DNA of 64,000 nt from Halalkalibacillus sediminis (lineage in GTDB: Bacteria; Bacillota; Bacilli; Bacillales; Alkalibacillaceae). The notes under the pieces were generated by a model. The model saw only the letters and a list, made by a program, of their open reading frames with translations, made no database searches and was not told the origin of the DNA. The translations under genes were made by a program, and so were the position numbers. Location of the stretch: NCBI RefSeq assembly GCF_002844535.1, contig NZ_PJNH01000001.1:1054001-1118000 (forward strand). The letters are read 5' to 3'. Shown here in pieces: positions 45,321-56,747 of the stretch. Within the stretch, counting starts at the first letter, position 1. Each line of letters opens with the position of its first letter.

Positions 45321-46796
45321 CTATGCTTTATAATCTTTCGGTTTGATTTCTTCACCATTTTTTCCTGCGTACCGTAATCCCCAACCTGTAATAGCTGCAA
45401 TAAGCATTACAATCAGTAATCCCCAACCTTGGAATACAAACGGGAATACTTCTGTTGGATTGACTACTGGTATGAAATCGTAATTCTCAGCAGCTCCACG
45501 AATCGTCGTCCAAGCTAGCAATACTCCACCACTCCATGGGAAGATGTATCCTAAAGCTGAACTGACGGTGTCCAAGAAATTCGCTCGACGATAAGGATGC
45601 AAGTTCATTTCTTTACCGATTTTACTTACGAACGGTGCTGCAGCAATTTCTGCAGCAGTATTGATTGTAATAAATGAATTCAAAAATGCGACAATCGCAA
45701 AGATTGAAAGTTCTGCTCGTCTAGTTACTCCATTGATAATATTTAAGAAAAAGTCTTTGATACGTTCCATCGTACCAGCTAGCTCAAGTAGATATGAGGC
45801 TGATAAAATAAATAAGATTAAGATTGCCATGTTGAAGTAACCGCTAAGACCACTCATTAAAGCCCCCTCAGCAACAGCACCATCTTCTCCTTGATATATG
45901 TGCACGATGTCTGTTAGTGGAAGACCCAATATCACAAACATGACGATTGAAGTTACAATTCCCCATGTCAATGAAGTTAATAGATGGTGTCCGCTCAATG
46001 CTAAGTAGAGTACTAGAGCGAATGGGATCAGGAATATTAGTCCTCCGGGAGCAACTTCTTCTTGCAATTGAGCAAGTGCTGCTCCGTCACCACTTCCATC
46101 TCCGCCACCTAAAATGACGAATAAGATTAATGCTGGAATTGCAGCTGCGATTGAATACTTGAAACGGGAGCGAACCACCCCTGGAACATCAGCTTCCTGT
46201 GTAGTAGCTGATACGATAGTCGTATCCGATACCGGAGCTAGGTTATCCCCGAACACTGCACCTGAAAGAATAGCTGCAAGTAATATTACGGGGTCTGCAC
46301 CAAGGACAATCCCCGCTGGATACATAAGAATACCGAACGCTGCAACCGTTCCGTAACCAGTACCTACTGCAGTAGAGAAGAGTGCAGCAAGTAGAAAAGT
46401 TAATCCCACAAATAGGCCAGCTTCTAATCCTGTCTGAAACCCTAACCATATCAAACCATCGACCAGTCCGCCTGCTTGTAGAAGAGTTGCAAACATGCCA
46501 GCCCAGAACCACGCTATGATTGCCACAACCCCAATAGGTTGCGCCATTCCATCAAATAACCCTTGAGCATAGTCAGACCATTTGGATTTGGATAATAAAA
46601 GACCCAAAATCAAACCAATGACCATACCTAGGATAAGAGCTTGTTCAGTCACCAACTGTGCTACACTTAATGAAATTGCCCAAACTATAAAGAATACTAG
46701 AGGGACTGTAGCAACAAATGGTCCACCGCGAAATTCTAATTTACTAATTTTTTTCGAAGCTGTAGCTTCATTCAATTCTTCATTCTTTTCTGCCAT
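45321..46796 (-). CDS. nhaC: Na+/H+ antiporter, NhaC family
   Basis: 491 residues with about 12 hydrophobic segments. The NhaC core is seen in SAVGTGYGTVAAFGILMYP, AGIVLGADPVILLAAILSGAVFGDNLAPVSDTTIVSAT (with the conserved GDNxAPVSDTT) and IAAAPFVSKIG. Exchanges cytoplasmic Na+ for H+ and supports pH and salt tolerance. It stands alone, with its own ribosome binding site and terminator, between mdh and phoP, where B. subtilis has no such gene. The exact ion stoichiometry, or a role in organic-acid exchange as in some NhaC relatives, cannot be read from the sequence. Confidence 0.9.
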   Translation of the reverse strand: MAEKNEELNEATASKKISKLEFRGGPFVATVPLVFFIVWAISLSVAQLVTEQALILGMVIGLILGLLLSKSKWSDYAQGLFDGMAQPIGVVAIIAWFWAGMFATLLQAGGLVDGLIWLGFQTGLEAGLFVGLTFLLAALFSTAVGTGYGTVAAFGILMYPAGIVLGADPVILLAAILSGAVFGDNLAPVSDTTIVSATTQEADVPGVVRSRFKYSIAAAIPALILFVILGGGDGSGDGAALAQLQEEVAPGGLIFLIPFALVLYLALSGHHLLTSLTWGIVTSIVMFVILGLPLTDIVHIYQGEDGAVAEGALMSGLSGYFNMAILILFILSASYLLELAGTMERIKDFFLNIINGVTRRAELSIFAIVAFLNSFITINTAAEIAAAPFVSKIGKEMNLHPYRRANFLDTVSSALGYIFPWSGGVLLAWTTIRGAAENYDFIPVVNPTEVFPFVFQGWGLLIVMLIAAITGWGLRYAGKNGEEIKPKDYKA

Positions 46797-46932
46797 AATT
46801 GTTCTCCTCCCTAAATTTAATCCACATTATACAAGAAATCAGAAGCATATTCAAAACGGAAGTTTTCAATTTTTTCAAAAATAAAGTAGTTATTTGATTA
46901 ATTTAACCTACATAACACCAAAAACACATACA

Positions 46933-46973
46933 ATATAAAAAACTCCGAGCTTTTGAAAACTCGGAGTTTTTGT
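46933..46973 (-). terminator. Terminator of citZ-icd-mdh
   Basis: AAAACTCCGAG and CTCGGAGTTTT form a perfect 11-bp stem followed by T on the minus strand, 15 nt after mdh. Confidence 0.9.
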
Positions 46974-46987
46974 ATGGTTCATAAATA

Positions 46988-47935
46988 TTATTCGTTTTCT
47001 TTTAGTACTTTCATAACATTTTTCACTGAATCAGCTGATTTATCAAGCTCAGCTTTCTCCTCATCAGTAAGTTCTAGTTCAAGAATTTTTTCCAAACCGT
47101 TTCCGCCTAAGATAGTAGGTACACCAAGATACATGTCGTTATATCCGTATTCGCCATCTAATAATGCGATAGCAGGTAGGATACGACGCTGATCCTTTAA
47201 GATCGCTTCTACCATTTCTGTAATAGATGCAGCTGGTGCGTAATAAGCGCTACCGTTACCAAGTAGGCCAACGATTTCCCCGCCACCTTTACGGGTACGC
47301 TCTACAATCTCATCTAAACGTTCTTTGGAGATGAGCTTCTCCAAAGGAATGCCACCTGCGAAAGAGTAACGAAGCATTGGTACCATGTCATCGCCATGGC
47401 CACCAAGAACGAATCCTGTTACGTCCTTCACTGATACATTCAATTCTTGAGCGACGAAAGTACGGAACCTTGCTGTATCAAGTACACCAGATTGTCCAAT
47501 AACTCTCTCTTTTGGAAGCCCTGCTTCTTGGAATACAGAGTAAGTCATTGCATCTACTGGGTTTGTCAGCACGATGATGATCGTGTCTGGAGAGTGTTTC
47601 ACGATTTCTTTCGTTACACTCTTCATGATTTTGGAGTTCGTTGCGACTAAGTCATCACGGCTCATGCCCGGCTTACGAGCGATACCGGCCGTGATAACGA
47701 CGACATCTGATCCTGCAGTGTCTGCATAATCAGAAGTACCAGTAATTTGAGAATCAAAGCCTTGCACTGGACTCGCTTCAAGCATGTCAAGTGCTTTACC
47801 CTTTGTCGGATCTTCCATATCAGGAATATCAACTAATACTACGTCAGCTAGTTCTTTTTGAGCAACCATCAATGCTGTTGTTGCACCAGTGAATCCAGCA
47901 CCAATTACTGACACTTTTCTTCGTTTTATCGTCAT
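46988..47935 (-). CDS. mdh: Malate dehydrogenase
   Basis: 315 residues of the LDH-like MDH group. NAD motif [16 protein letters not shown] (about 10-25), substrate Arg in [11 protein letters not shown] (about 84-94), [14 protein letters not shown] and catalytic His in [15 protein letters not shown] (about 177-191). Oxidises malate to oxaloacetate. Last gene of citZ-icd-mdh, 27 nt after icd. Confidence 0.97.
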   Translation of the reverse strand: MTIKRRKVSVIGAGFTGATTALMVAQKELADVVLVDIPDMEDPTKGKALDMLEASPVQGFDSQITGTSDYADTAGSDVVVITAGIARKPGMSRDDLVATNSKIMKSVTKEIVKHSPDTIIIVLTNPVDAMTYSVFQEAGLPKERVIGQSGVLDTARFRTFVAQELNVSVKDVTGFVLGGHGDDMVPMLRYSFAGGIPLEKLISKERLDEIVERTRKGGGEIVGLLGNGSAYYAPAASITEMVEAILKDQRRILPAIALLDGEYGYNDMYLGVPTILGGNGLEKILELELTDEEKAELDKSADSVKNVMKVLKENE

Positions 47936-47962
47936 GATTAGCCTCCTATGAACTTGTATTAA

Positions 47963-49240
47963 TTAGCCCATATTTTTAATTAGTTCATCTGCAAACTCAG
48001 AACACTTAACTTCTCTTGCACCGTCCATCAAACGAGCGAAGTCATATGTTACAACTTTGCTTCCGATAGTCTTGTCCATTGATTTAGAGATCAATTCACT
48101 AGCTTCTCTCCAGCCTAAATGATCAAGCATCAATGTACCAGATAAAATAACAGATGATGGGTTTACTTTGTCCATACCTGCATATTTTGGTGCAGTACCG
48201 TGTGTGGCTTCAAAGATCGCGTGACCAGTTTCTTGGTTAATGTTCGCTCCTGGTGCAATACCGATCCCACCAACCTGTGCAGCTAATGCGTCAGATACAT
48301 AGTCGCCGTTCAAGTTCATTGTTGCAACTACATCGAATTCTTTCGGACGAGTTAAAATTTGTTGTAGGAAGATGTCAGCAATAGCATCTTTTACGATAAT
48401 TCTTCCAGCATCTTCTGCTTCACTTTGAGCCTTATCTGCTGCTTCTCTACCTTTTTCTTCAACAATTTGATCGTATTCTTTCCAAGTAAAGACTTTATCT
48501 CCATATTCACGTTCTGCTAAATCGTAACCCCAAGCTTTGAATGCACCCTCAGTGAACTTCATGATGTTTCCTTTATGAACTAGAGTTACACTCTTCTTGC
48601 CTTCTTCGATCGCGTAGTCAATTGCCGAACGGACTAAGCGCTCCGTACCTTCTTTAGATACAGGTTTTACACCAATTCCTGAAGTTTCAGGGAAACGGAT
48701 ATTCTTAACACCCATTTCGTCTTGTAAAAACTTGATAACTTTCTTAACTTCATCAGAACCTTCTTGCCACTCAACACCCGCATAAATATCTTCTGTATTT
48801 TCACGGAAGATTTGCATGTCCACATCTTCTGGACGCTTAACTGGGGATGGAACACCAGTGAAGTGGCGTACAGGACGTAGGCAAGTGAATAGATCCAATT
48901 CCTGGCGAAGTGCTACGTTCAATGAACGGATTCCACCCCCGATTGGAGTTGTTAAAGGTCCTTTGATAGCTACTTTATAGTCACGGATCGTATCTAAAGT
49001 TTCAGCTGGTAACCATTCACCTGTTTTATCGTAAGCTTTCTGACCTGCTAATACTTCTTTCCAAACGATACTCTTTTCACCGTTATAAGCTTTGTCTACT
49101 GCTGCTTGAAGTACACGAGAGGCTGCTGCCCAGATATCTGGACCAGTTCCGTCACCTTCAATGAATGGGATAATTGCGTGATTAGGGACATTCATCTGTC
49201 CATTTTCAACTGTAATTTTTTCACCTTGTGTCAATTTCAT
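47963..49240 (-). CDS. icd: Isocitrate dehydrogenase [NADP+]
   Basis: 425 residues; forms 2-oxoglutarate and [17 protein letters not shown] at the N-terminus, substrate loop [26 protein letters not shown] (about 101-126, with the Ser and two Arg that bind isocitrate), YAGVEW, and the metal-binding [26 protein letters not shown]. The later HGTAPKYAG loop and the surroundings of YDFARLMDG fit NADP use. Middle gene of citZ-icd-mdh; a perfect hairpin lies just upstream. Confidence 0.97.
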   Translation of the reverse strand: MKLTQGEKITVENGQMNVPNHAIIPFIEGDGTGPDIWAAASRVLQAAVDKAYNGEKSIVWKEVLAGQKAYDKTGEWLPAETLDTIRDYKVAIKGPLTTPIGGGIRSLNVALRQELDLFTCLRPVRHFTGVPSPVKRPEDVDMQIFRENTEDIYAGVEWQEGSDEVKKVIKFLQDEMGVKNIRFPETSGIGVKPVSKEGTERLVRSAIDYAIEEGKKSVTLVHKGNIMKFTEGAFKAWGYDLAEREYGDKVFTWKEYDQIVEEKGREAADKAQSEAEDAGRIIVKDAIADIFLQQILTRPKEFDVVATMNLNGDYVSDALAAQVGGIGIAPGANINQETGHAIFEATHGTAPKYAGMDKVNPSSVILSGTLMLDHLGWREASELISKSMDKTIGSKVVTYDFARLMDGAREVKCSEFADELIKNMG

Positions 49241-49263
49241 TACCTCCTAAGTATAATTTACAT

Positions 49264-49291
49264 CACAATAGCCGGTTTCCCGGCTATTGTG
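49264..49291 (-). promoter_or_regulatory. Perfect hairpin between citZ and icd
   Basis: On the minus strand CACAATAGCCGG and CCGGCTATTGTG form a 12-bp stem closed by a GAAA tetraloop. No T-run follows, so it is not a classical terminator. It lies 24 nt before the icd start and may protect or process the operon mRNA. Confidence 0.7.
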
Positions 49292-49320
49292 TAAGTGTTT
49301 ATTTTAATTAATAGAACCTA

Positions 49321-50436
49321 TTAGCGTTGATCCATTGGTACATATTTCTGCTTGTTAGGACCAACATATTCCGCACGAGGTCGGATCAGACGGTTGTCTG
49401 CATATTGCTCAAGAATATGCGCTAACCAACCTGACACACGACTTGTTGCGAAAATTGGAGTGAATAAGTCATGGTCGATTCCTAAGCTGTGGTAAACAGA
49501 CGCTGAATAGAAGTCGACGTTTGCAGGAAGACCTTTGTGTTCCTTGATATAGTCTTCAATTTTGACTGACATGTTGTACCACTTTGATTCACCAGTGATT
49601 TCAGTCAATTGGCGAGACATTTCACGCAAGTGTTTTGCGCGTGGGTCTCCGTTTTGATAAACACGGTGTCCCATCCCCATAATCTTTTCTTTTTTCTCAA
49701 ATTTATCATTGATATAGTCGATTGCTTTATCTTCATCACCGATCTCAGATAGCATCGCCATCACTCGCTCGTTGGCACCACCGTGAAGTGGACCTTTAAG
49801 TGCTCCGATTGCTGCAGTAACACCAGAATACACATCAGATAGTGTTGCTACACATACACGAGCAGTGAAGGTAGACGCATTTAATTCATGGTCAGCGTGG
49901 AGAACTAATGCTTTGTTGAATGCTTCAATCTCAACATCCTTAGGTTCTTCACCGTTTAACATATACAAGAAGTTAGCAGCAAAGCCAAGTTCTTTTTTAG
50001 GTTGAACAGGATCCTTACCATTTCGGATGCGCCCGAATGCAGTTACGATCGTAGCAATTTTTGCTTGTAAGCTTAGAGCTTTTCTGCGATTCGCTTCTTC
50101 GTTCATTTCATCTGCTTCTTCATCATAAAGTCCTAACATAGAAACAGCCGTACGTAATGCAGCCATTGGGTGAACCGTGCTTAGATCATAAGACTTTAGA
50201 TGATCTATGATTCCCTGAGGAACGGCCATTTGGTCTGCTAGTCCATTTTTAAAGTCATCTAACTCATCTTTTGTAGGCAACTTTTTGTTCCATAAAAGAA
50301 AGATAACTTCTTCAAAGCTTGAATTCTCAGCTAAATCATCAATTTCAAAGCCAACATAAGTTAACTGGTCATCAATAATAGAACTGATGGATGATTCAGT
50401 TGCAACAATGTTTTCGAGTCCTTTAGTGTTTGACAT
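49321..50436 (-). CDS. citZ: Citrate synthase
   Basis: 371 residues. Catalytic His pair and Asp are visible: LHADHELNASTFTARV (about 184-199), GPLHGGANERVM (about 220-231) and FYSASVYHSLGIDHDLFTPIFA (about 305-326; Asp after the SA motif at its start). Condenses acetyl-CoA with oxaloacetate. First gene of citZ-icd-mdh. The promoter appears to be at 50535-50564. Catabolite control by CcpA or CcpC, known in B. subtilis, was not confirmed here. Confidence 0.97.
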   Translation of the reverse strand: MSNTKGLENIVATESSISSIIDDQLTYVGFEIDDLAENSSFEEVIFLLWNKKLPTKDELDDFKNGLADQMAVPQGIIDHLKSYDLSTVHPMAALRTAVSMLGLYDEEADEMNEEANRRKALSLQAKIATIVTAFGRIRNGKDPVQPKKELGFAANFLYMLNGEEPKDVEIEAFNKALVLHADHELNASTFTARVCVATLSDVYSGVTAAIGALKGPLHGGANERVMAMLSEIGDEDKAIDYINDKFEKKEKIMGMGHRVYQNGDPRAKHLREMSRQLTEITGESKWYNMSVKIEDYIKEHKGLPANVDFYSASVYHSLGIDHDLFTPIFATSRVSGWLAHILEQYADNRLIRPRAEYVGPNKQKYVPMDQR

Positions 50437-50534
50437 TTATTATCGCTCCTTTTCTAAATAACTGATCTGTGTCTTCAAACAGTGTATGTACACACCATTA
50501 ACTAGTTAAAATCCTAGTCTTCATCCCACAGACC

Positions 50535-50564
50535 ATTATAAACAAAATTTGTAGTAAAGTGAAA
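50535..50564 (-). promoter_or_regulatory. Candidate sigma-A promoter of citZ
   Basis: On the minus strand TTTCAC (50564-50559), an 18-nt spacer and TATAAT (50540-50535), about 100 nt before the citZ start. The region 50437-50736 otherwise holds only the ytwI terminator. Confidence 0.5.
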
Positions 50565-50645
50565 TTTTTTATCTGAAAAAAATAGCTATTCACCAATGTT
50601 TTTGATGAAATTACCCATTTTCCTCACAAGTTTTTCATCTTACAC

Positions 50646-50686
50646 GCTTAAAAATGGGACCACTCATATAAGTTGTCCCATTTGCA
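50646..50686 (-). terminator. Terminator of ytwI
   Basis: AAATGGGAC and GTCCCATTT form a perfect 9-bp stem followed by T on the minus strand. Confidence 0.78.
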
Positions 50687-50736
50687 TAAGCATTAATATA
50701 TATTCCCCATTTGATGATGATTAAACTAACGATTCG

Positions 50737-51210
50737 TTAGGTGAAAATCCCGAGAACCGAATCAACAAGCTTCATAACCATGTATGCAATCCCCGCTCCT
50801 ATCAATGGGCCGACTGCTACACCTTGGAAAAAAACCACTGCTAGAATCGTGCCGATGATCAGTGCCGCTGTCAAATGAGGATCATTAGCTAATAGAACTA
50901 ATCCGTCTTTAGCGATATAAGCAACAAACATACCAGCTATTAGAGCGATCCACCCGTAATAGGACTTGATACTATTATAAAGCTCAGCAAAACCTATTTC
51001 ACCAGTTGCGATTGGAACAAGCACCGCCACAGTGATGACTACCACCCCGATAAATATCCCCTTCGAATCAAGTAAAGGAAAGAGTTTATCATCTAACCTC
51101 AGTAACTTGATTCCTAACAAAATATATACCGCGATTAAGATCGCTTGGTTTTTTGCAATGTAGCCTAATCCTAATAATATCAATAAAAACAATGTAGACA
51201 TTGAAAACAT
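50737..51210 (-). CDS. ytwI: DUF441 membrane protein (YtwI)
   Basis: 157 residues with about four hydrophobic helices. The DUF441 family text is clear: LGIKLLRLDDKLFPLLDSKGIFIGVVVITVAVLVPIATGEIGF and GWIALIAGMFVAYIAKDGLVLL. No charged catalytic motif in the membrane part. Function unknown. Divergent from ytvI, as near citZ in B. subtilis. Confidence 0.88.
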   Translation of the reverse strand: MFSMSTLFLLILLGLGYIAKNQAILIAVYILLGIKLLRLDDKLFPLLDSKGIFIGVVVITVAVLVPIATGEIGFAELYNSIKSYYGWIALIAGMFVAYIAKDGLVLLANDPHLTAALIIGTILAVVFFQGVAVGPLIGAGIAYMVMKLVDSVLGIFT

Positions 51211-51254
51211 ATATTCACCCTCAATCGGAAATGGTTAGCGGAAAGGAAATGCTT

Positions 51255-52355
51255 GTGAATACTCAAATTCATTATACCAATCTTGCTAAACTAATTTCAT
51301 TGTTATTAATTTTAATATTTATTTGCTATCTATTTTTTACTCATTTGTTCCCTTTTGCTATCAGCATTTTACTGGCCCTGGTACTTCATCCTTTAGTCAA
51401 AGTTACTGAACATTTTCTGCATTTACCGAAAAACTTAGCTATCGTTATTGTTATATTAAGTTTCACTCTTACATTTCTTTCGATTTCAAGTTTGGTGCTT
51501 ATAGAAACTTTTCATTGGTTGCAAAATATTTCTACACTTTTACCCCACTTGATTGAACAGCTGACTATCAAAATTCAATCTTTTCAGTCTAGCTTGTTCT
51601 CTAAATGGTCCGAATGGATGGATCACACAGCCGAACAATTTGACCCTCAATCTAAAAATTTAGTGGCATCTATTATAGATGCATTGCTTGAACATTTTAA
51701 AAGTACAAGTGAGGACACGGTAGCCAATCTCTCTCACCAAGTGATCACTTGGTTAACAGCAATCTTAAGAGGAGGCTATTATAGTCTTTTCATACTAATC
51801 AGTACATTTTTCTTACTAAAAGATGGTCCTACTTGGCTTAGCAAATTATCTGTTCATATACCTTCTTCTTTCCGTGATAGTCTCTTACTATGGAAAAATA
51901 ATATTTATGTGATGTTCAAAAAATATGTAGCTTCACAAGTATTAATAGCAACGATTACAGCTTTTTTGATATTTATCACATTACAAATCATCAACACGAA
52001 CCACGTAATCACCATTACATTTCTAGCAATTTTATTTGATTTAATCCCCGTTATTGGTATTGGACTACTATTTTTCCCTTGGATTATTTATACTTTGATC
52101 GCACAAGACCACCTGATGACAATCCAATTATGTTCATTATATATTTTTGTTGTTATTGTCAGGAACTTGATTGAGCCACGTTTAATTGGTGGCTCAATTG
52201 GCATTCATCCTCTAGCATTAGTCGTTGGAATTTTCATAACGCTGAAGGTTTTCGGACCAACAGGAGTGTTAGTTACACCGTTTATCCTCATGCTGAGTGG
52301 CGCATTTTTGAAAAGTGGTGGGTTTTCCCATATTAAAAAGTATATATTGAAGTAA
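51255..52355 (+). CDS. ytvI: AI-2E family transporter-like membrane protein (YtvI)
   Basis: About 366 residues. An N-terminal pair of TM helices, a long soluble or helical section (about 85-190) and further TM helices at the C-terminus, as in the AI-2E/YtvI superfamily. The segment ARNLIEPRLIGGSIGIHPLALVVGIFI-type end (VRNLIEPRLIGGSIGIHPLA) is the family signature. The start is GTG 51255 with AAAGGA 7 nt upstream; the ATG at 51201 lies inside ytwI's 5' end and lacks a ribosome binding site. The substrate is unknown; relatives include Na+(Li+)/H+ antiporters. Confidence 0.87.
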   Translation: MNTQIHYTNLAKLISLLLILIFICYLFFTHLFPFAISILLALVLHPLVKVTEHFLHLPKNLAIVIVILSFTLTFLSISSLVLIETFHWLQNISTLLPHLIEQLTIKIQSFQSSLFSKWSEWMDHTAEQFDPQSKNLVASIIDALLEHFKSTSEDTVANLSHQVITWLTAILRGGYYSLFILISTFFLLKDGPTWLSKLSVHIPSSFRDSLLLWKNNIYVMFKKYVASQVLIATITAFLIFITLQIINTNHVITITFLAILFDLIPVIGIGLLFFPWIIYTLIAQDHLMTIQLCSLYIFVVIVRNLIEPRLIGGSIGIHPLALVVGIFITLKVFGPTGVLVTPFILMLSGAFLKSGGFSHIKKYILK

Positions 52356-52387
52356 TTAGGCGATCCTCGACTAAAAGTTTTGAAGGC

Positions 52388-52417
52388 AAAACCCACTCAT
52401 TGAAAACCCACTCATTG
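52388..52417. repeat. Perfect 15-nt tandem duplication after ytvI
   Basis: AAAACCCACTCATTG occurs twice head to tail. Probably a recent slippage event. Confidence 0.85.
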
Positions 52418-52429
52418 ATTCTAATAACC

Positions 52430-52474
52430 TAAAAAAGTCATTGAGATTCAGTATTTACCGAACCTCAATGACCC
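52430..52474 (-). terminator. Terminator of pyk-fxsA
   Basis: GTCATTGAGGTTC and a matching GAATCTCAATGAC arm are followed on the minus strand by TTTTTT, 8 nt after the fxsA stop. Confidence 0.88.
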
Positions 52475-52479
52475 ATTAA

Positions 52480-52872
52480 TTATCTTCTGAAAACAGTAAT
52501 CTTGCCGCTTTTTACCATATTCTGTACAGTCTTTTTCGCCCACTGTTTAGCAGGACGTCTTGTAGGTGGGATCAGCAGCAGAAAACCAATAGTATCTGTC
52601 AGAAACCCTGGTGTAAACAACAATACTGCCCCGACCAAAATAGCGATACCATCGAAAATCTCTTCTGTTGGCACTCTGCTGTTAGACATTTCAAATCGTG
52701 CCCGATTTAACGTTCCGAGCCCTTGTTGTTTAGCCAAAAATGCTCCTGCAAGTCCTGTCAATATAATACCGAAGAGCACAATCCAGACATTGAATGCGTT
52801 TCCTAGGCTTACAAATATGGCTATTTCTATTGCTGAAACAACGATGATTAAGATAAATAGGATTCTAAACAA
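52480..52872 (-). CDS. fxsA: FxsA family membrane protein
   Basis: 130 residues. Two N-terminal TM helices (about 4-24 and 28-46), a cytoplasmic stretch (AKQQGLGTLNRARFEMSNSRVPTEEIFDGIAILVGAVLLFTPGFLTD) and the conserved PGFLTDTIGFLLLIPPTR motif at about 93-110 of this family. E. coli FxsA eases exclusion of phage T7 by plasmid F; its own role is unknown. 20 nt after pyk. Confidence 0.9.
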   Translation of the reverse strand: MFRILFILIIVVSAIEIAIFVSLGNAFNVWIVLFGIILTGLAGAFLAKQQGLGTLNRARFEMSNSRVPTEEIFDGIAILVGAVLLFTPGFLTDTIGFLLLIPPTRRPAKQWAKKTVQNMVKSGKITVFRR

Positions 52873-52892
52873 TTGAAATCCCCCGAGAATAA

Positions 52893-54653
52893 TTATATGA
52901 CATTTGTACGACCTTGGTAGACTATTCCGTTAGAAGGATCGATGGTGATTTCTTCACCATTTTGAATTAGTTTTGTTGCATCATTCGTTCCTACGATTAC
53001 TGGTATTCCTAGATTTATTCCCACGACTGCAGCATGACTCGTCAAACCGCCTTCTTCAGTAATTACCCCTGAAGCTTTTTCGACCCACGGCATCATATCA
53101 CGGTCCGTGCTATGCGTTACCAAGATATCTCCTTCTTGAAAGTCGTGTTCTAATTTTTCAACATCATTTGTTACGATAGCTTTACCTGCTGTTCCAACTT
53201 TACCAATACCTTGTCCTCTAGCAACAATATTTCCAACTACATGGACCTTGATCAAATTCGTTGATCCACTCTCACCCACAGGAACACCCGCAGTTATTAC
53301 TACCCGGTCTCCATGTTCAATCAATCCAGTATCAAGTCCTTTTTCAACTGCAAGAGCTAACATTTCGTCTGTTGAGGCTACTGTGTTACCCATAGTTGCA
53401 TGAACACCCCATACTAGACTTAACTGACGATTAACATGAGGGTGTGAAGTAACAGCGATGACTGGAGACTGAGGGCGGAATTTTGAAATCATACGCGCAG
53501 TATGTCCGCTTTCAGTTGGTGTAATGATGGATTTGACCTCTAGACTCTTAGCTAAGTCAGCTACTGAATGACTGATCGCATTTGGTATCGTTAATCCAGC
53601 TTCTTCTTTATGATTATGGGACATGAAATAGTCGTCCAACGTCTGTTCCGTATATACAGCGATATTGTGCATCGTCTGAACTGCTTCGACAGGGTAGTCC
53701 CCGGCAGCTGTTTCACCTGATAACATGATCGCATCTGTTCCATCATAAATCGCATTTGCAACATCACTTGCCTCTGCTCTTGTCGGGCGTGGATTATGAT
53801 GCATGGAATCTAACATTTGAGTAGCAGTTATAACTGGCTTCGCTGCTAAGTTACAAGCACGGATCAAACGTTTTTGTACAAGAGGTACTTCTTCTGGTGG
53901 TATTTCCACACCTAGATCTCCACGTGCAACCATGATTCCGTCACTGACACTAACAATTTGCTCAATATTTTCTACGCCTTCACGATTTTCTATTTTAGGA
54001 ATGATTTTGATATGTTCAGCGCTATGTTTTTCAAGTAGTTCACGTATTTCCAAAACATCAGATGTTCTTCTTACGAAAGAAGCTGCGATGTAATCTACTC
54101 CTTGTTCAATTCCAAAAACAATATCATTCGCATCTTTTTCAGTAATACCAGGTAAATTTACACTGACATTAGGAACGTTCACACCTTTTCGGTTCTTGAT
54201 TATACCTGTATTCAGCACTTCTGTTTTAATCTCACGCTTATTCTTATCGATTTCTTTAACCTCTAAAGAGATTAAGCCATCATCAAGTAAGATTTGTTTA
54301 CCAGGCTCGACATCATCTACCAGCCCTTCATAGCTGACTGAAAAACGTTCACTCGTCCCTTCAACTTCTTCCATTGCAAGGTAGACGGTTGAACCTTTCT
54401 TCAACTCTACCTCTTCCTCTTTGAAAAAGCCTGTACGTATTTCAGGTCCTTTTGTATCTAGCATGATACCGATATTTGCATTCAATTCATCAGCAGCCTG
54501 ACGAATGTTCGCAATTCGTTGTCGGTGCTCATCGAAATTGCCATGAGAGAAGTTCAAGCGTGCTACATTCATTCCTGATTTTATTATTTCTTTTAGCGTA
54601 TCTACCGTTTCTGAGGCAGGGCCAATGGTACATACTATTTTAGTTTTTTTCAT
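52893..54653 (-). CDS. pyk: Pyruvate kinase
   Basis: 586 residues, as B. subtilis Pyk (585). TIM-barrel start [13 protein letters not shown], substrate/K+ region [24 protein letters not shown], catalytic [22 protein letters not shown] with the ADP site, allosteric C-terminal domain, then the extra Bacillus PEP-utiliser-like domain (about 475-586; [31 protein letters not shown] with the His-bearing TSHAA motif). Final step of glycolysis. Follows pfkA by 31 nt. Confidence 0.97.
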   Translation of the reverse strand: MKKTKIVCTIGPASETVDTLKEIIKSGMNVARLNFSHGNFDEHRQRIANIRQAADELNANIGIMLDTKGPEIRTGFFKEEEVELKKGSTVYLAMEEVEGTSERFSVSYEGLVDDVEPGKQILLDDGLISLEVKEIDKNKREIKTEVLNTGIIKNRKGVNVPNVSVNLPGITEKDANDIVFGIEQGVDYIAASFVRRTSDVLEIRELLEKHSAEHIKIIPKIENREGVENIEQIVSVSDGIMVARGDLGVEIPPEEVPLVQKRLIRACNLAAKPVITATQMLDSMHHNPRPTRAEASDVANAIYDGTDAIMLSGETAAGDYPVEAVQTMHNIAVYTEQTLDDYFMSHNHKEEAGLTIPNAISHSVADLAKSLEVKSIITPTESGHTARMISKFRPQSPVIAVTSHPHVNRQLSLVWGVHATMGNTVASTDEMLALAVEKGLDTGLIEHGDRVVITAGVPVGESGSTNLIKVHVVGNIVARGQGIGKVGTAGKAIVTNDVEKLEHDFQEGDILVTHSTDRDMMPWVEKASGVITEEGGLTSHAAVVGINLGIPVIVGTNDATKLIQNGEEITIDPSNGIVYQGRTNVI

Positions 54654-54684
54654 TTAAAATACCTCCTCAAACCTAGTTTCACCT

Positions 54685-55692
<1,008 letters not shown>

Positions 55693-55742
55693 TTAAATCA
55701 AACGTTGTATAAAAGCCATGCAAAGATATTAACGTACGAATA

Positions 55743-55772
55743 TAAAAAGGAGCTGAGTCAACAGCCCCTCTT
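55743..55772 (-). terminator. Terminator of accD-accA
   Basis: AGGGGCTG and CAGCTCCT arms with a TTGACT loop are followed on the minus strand by TTTTT. Confidence 0.85.
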
Positions 55773-55775
55773 TCC

Positions 55776-56747
55776 TTAACCCTCATTTTTCACAATTGAA
55801 GTCACCGCACCGATTTTTTGGTACTTTTCCCACCTAGCATCCAATAGCTTTTCCTCAGACATTGGACTAAGTTCGTCAATCGATGTTCGAATTGCTTCTT
55901 TGATCTTGGTAGACTGAGATTCAATATCACGATGTGCTCCACCTTGAATTTCGTCGATAACGGCATCTATAACTCCTAATTCTTCCAAATCATATGATGT
56001 AATCTTCATTGTTTCGGCAGCTTTTTGTGCCAATGTAGAATCTTTCCAAAGTAATGCAGCTGCGCCTTCAGGTGATATGACGGAATAAGTTGAATTCTCC
56101 AGCATAAATAAACGATCTCCAACACTTATACCAAGTGCTCCACCGCTACCGCCTTCACCGATTACAATACAAATGATAGGAACAGTTAAGCCTGCCATTT
56201 CACGTAGATTTCTAGCGATTGCTTCACTTTGACCACGTTCTTCAGCTGCTTTTCCTGGATAGGCACCTTTCGTATCTATGAAAGTGATAATCGGTCGATT
56301 GAACTTCTCAGCTTGTTCCATCAAACGCAACGCCTTACGATACCCTTCAGGGTGAGGCATTCCGAAGTTACGTTTAAGGTTTTCTTTCGTATCTTTCCCT
56401 CGCTGATGACCAATTACAGTTACTGGGACACCTTCAAACTTAGCAATCCCACCTACAATCGCTTCATCATCTCCATAGTTTCGATCCCCATGCAACTCCA
56501 TGAAATTAGAAAATAAGTGTTCAATATAATCAAGGGTCGTTGGTCTCAGTGGGTGACGTGCCATTTGGACACGATCCCAAGGAGACATATTACCATAGAC
56601 TTCTTTCTCTAAATGAACCAGCCTCTGTTCAAGGTTTGCGATTTCCTCAGAGAGATCCACATCACTATCATCAGTGAATTTATGAAGTTCTGAAATCTTT
56701 TCTCTTAATTCAACAACAGGCTTCTCAAATGGGAGAACATGCTTCAT
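55776..56747 (-). CDS. accA: Acetyl-CoA carboxylase carboxyltransferase alpha subunit
   Basis: 323 residues. The crotonase-like carboxyltransferase half: [51 protein letters not shown], and the oxyanion-hole helix [33 protein letters not shown] (about 197-229). Transfers CO2 from biotin to acetyl-CoA with AccD. Start overlaps the accD stop by 4 nt (ATGA), so translation is coupled. Confidence 0.97.
   Translation of the reverse strand: MKHVLPFEKPVVELREKISELHKFTDDSDVDLSEEIANLEQRLVHLEKEVYGNMSPWDRVQMARHPLRPTTLDYIEHLFSNFMELHGDRNYGDDEAIVGGIAKFEGVPVTVIGHQRGKDTKENLKRNFGMPHPEGYRKALRLMEQAEKFNRPIITFIDTKGAYPGKAAEERGQSEAIARNLREMAGLTVPIICIVIGEGGSGGALGISVGDRLFMLENSTYSVISPEGAAALLWKDSTLAQKAAETMKITSYDLEELGVIDAVIDEIQGGAHRDIESQSTKIKEAIRTSIDELSPMSEEKLLDARWEKYQKIGAVTSIVKNEG

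Noticed and set aside
52090-52396. Possible additional gene opposite the 3' end of ytvI
   Set aside because: The short antisense frame has no ribosome binding site or homology, and ytvI itself is well supported.
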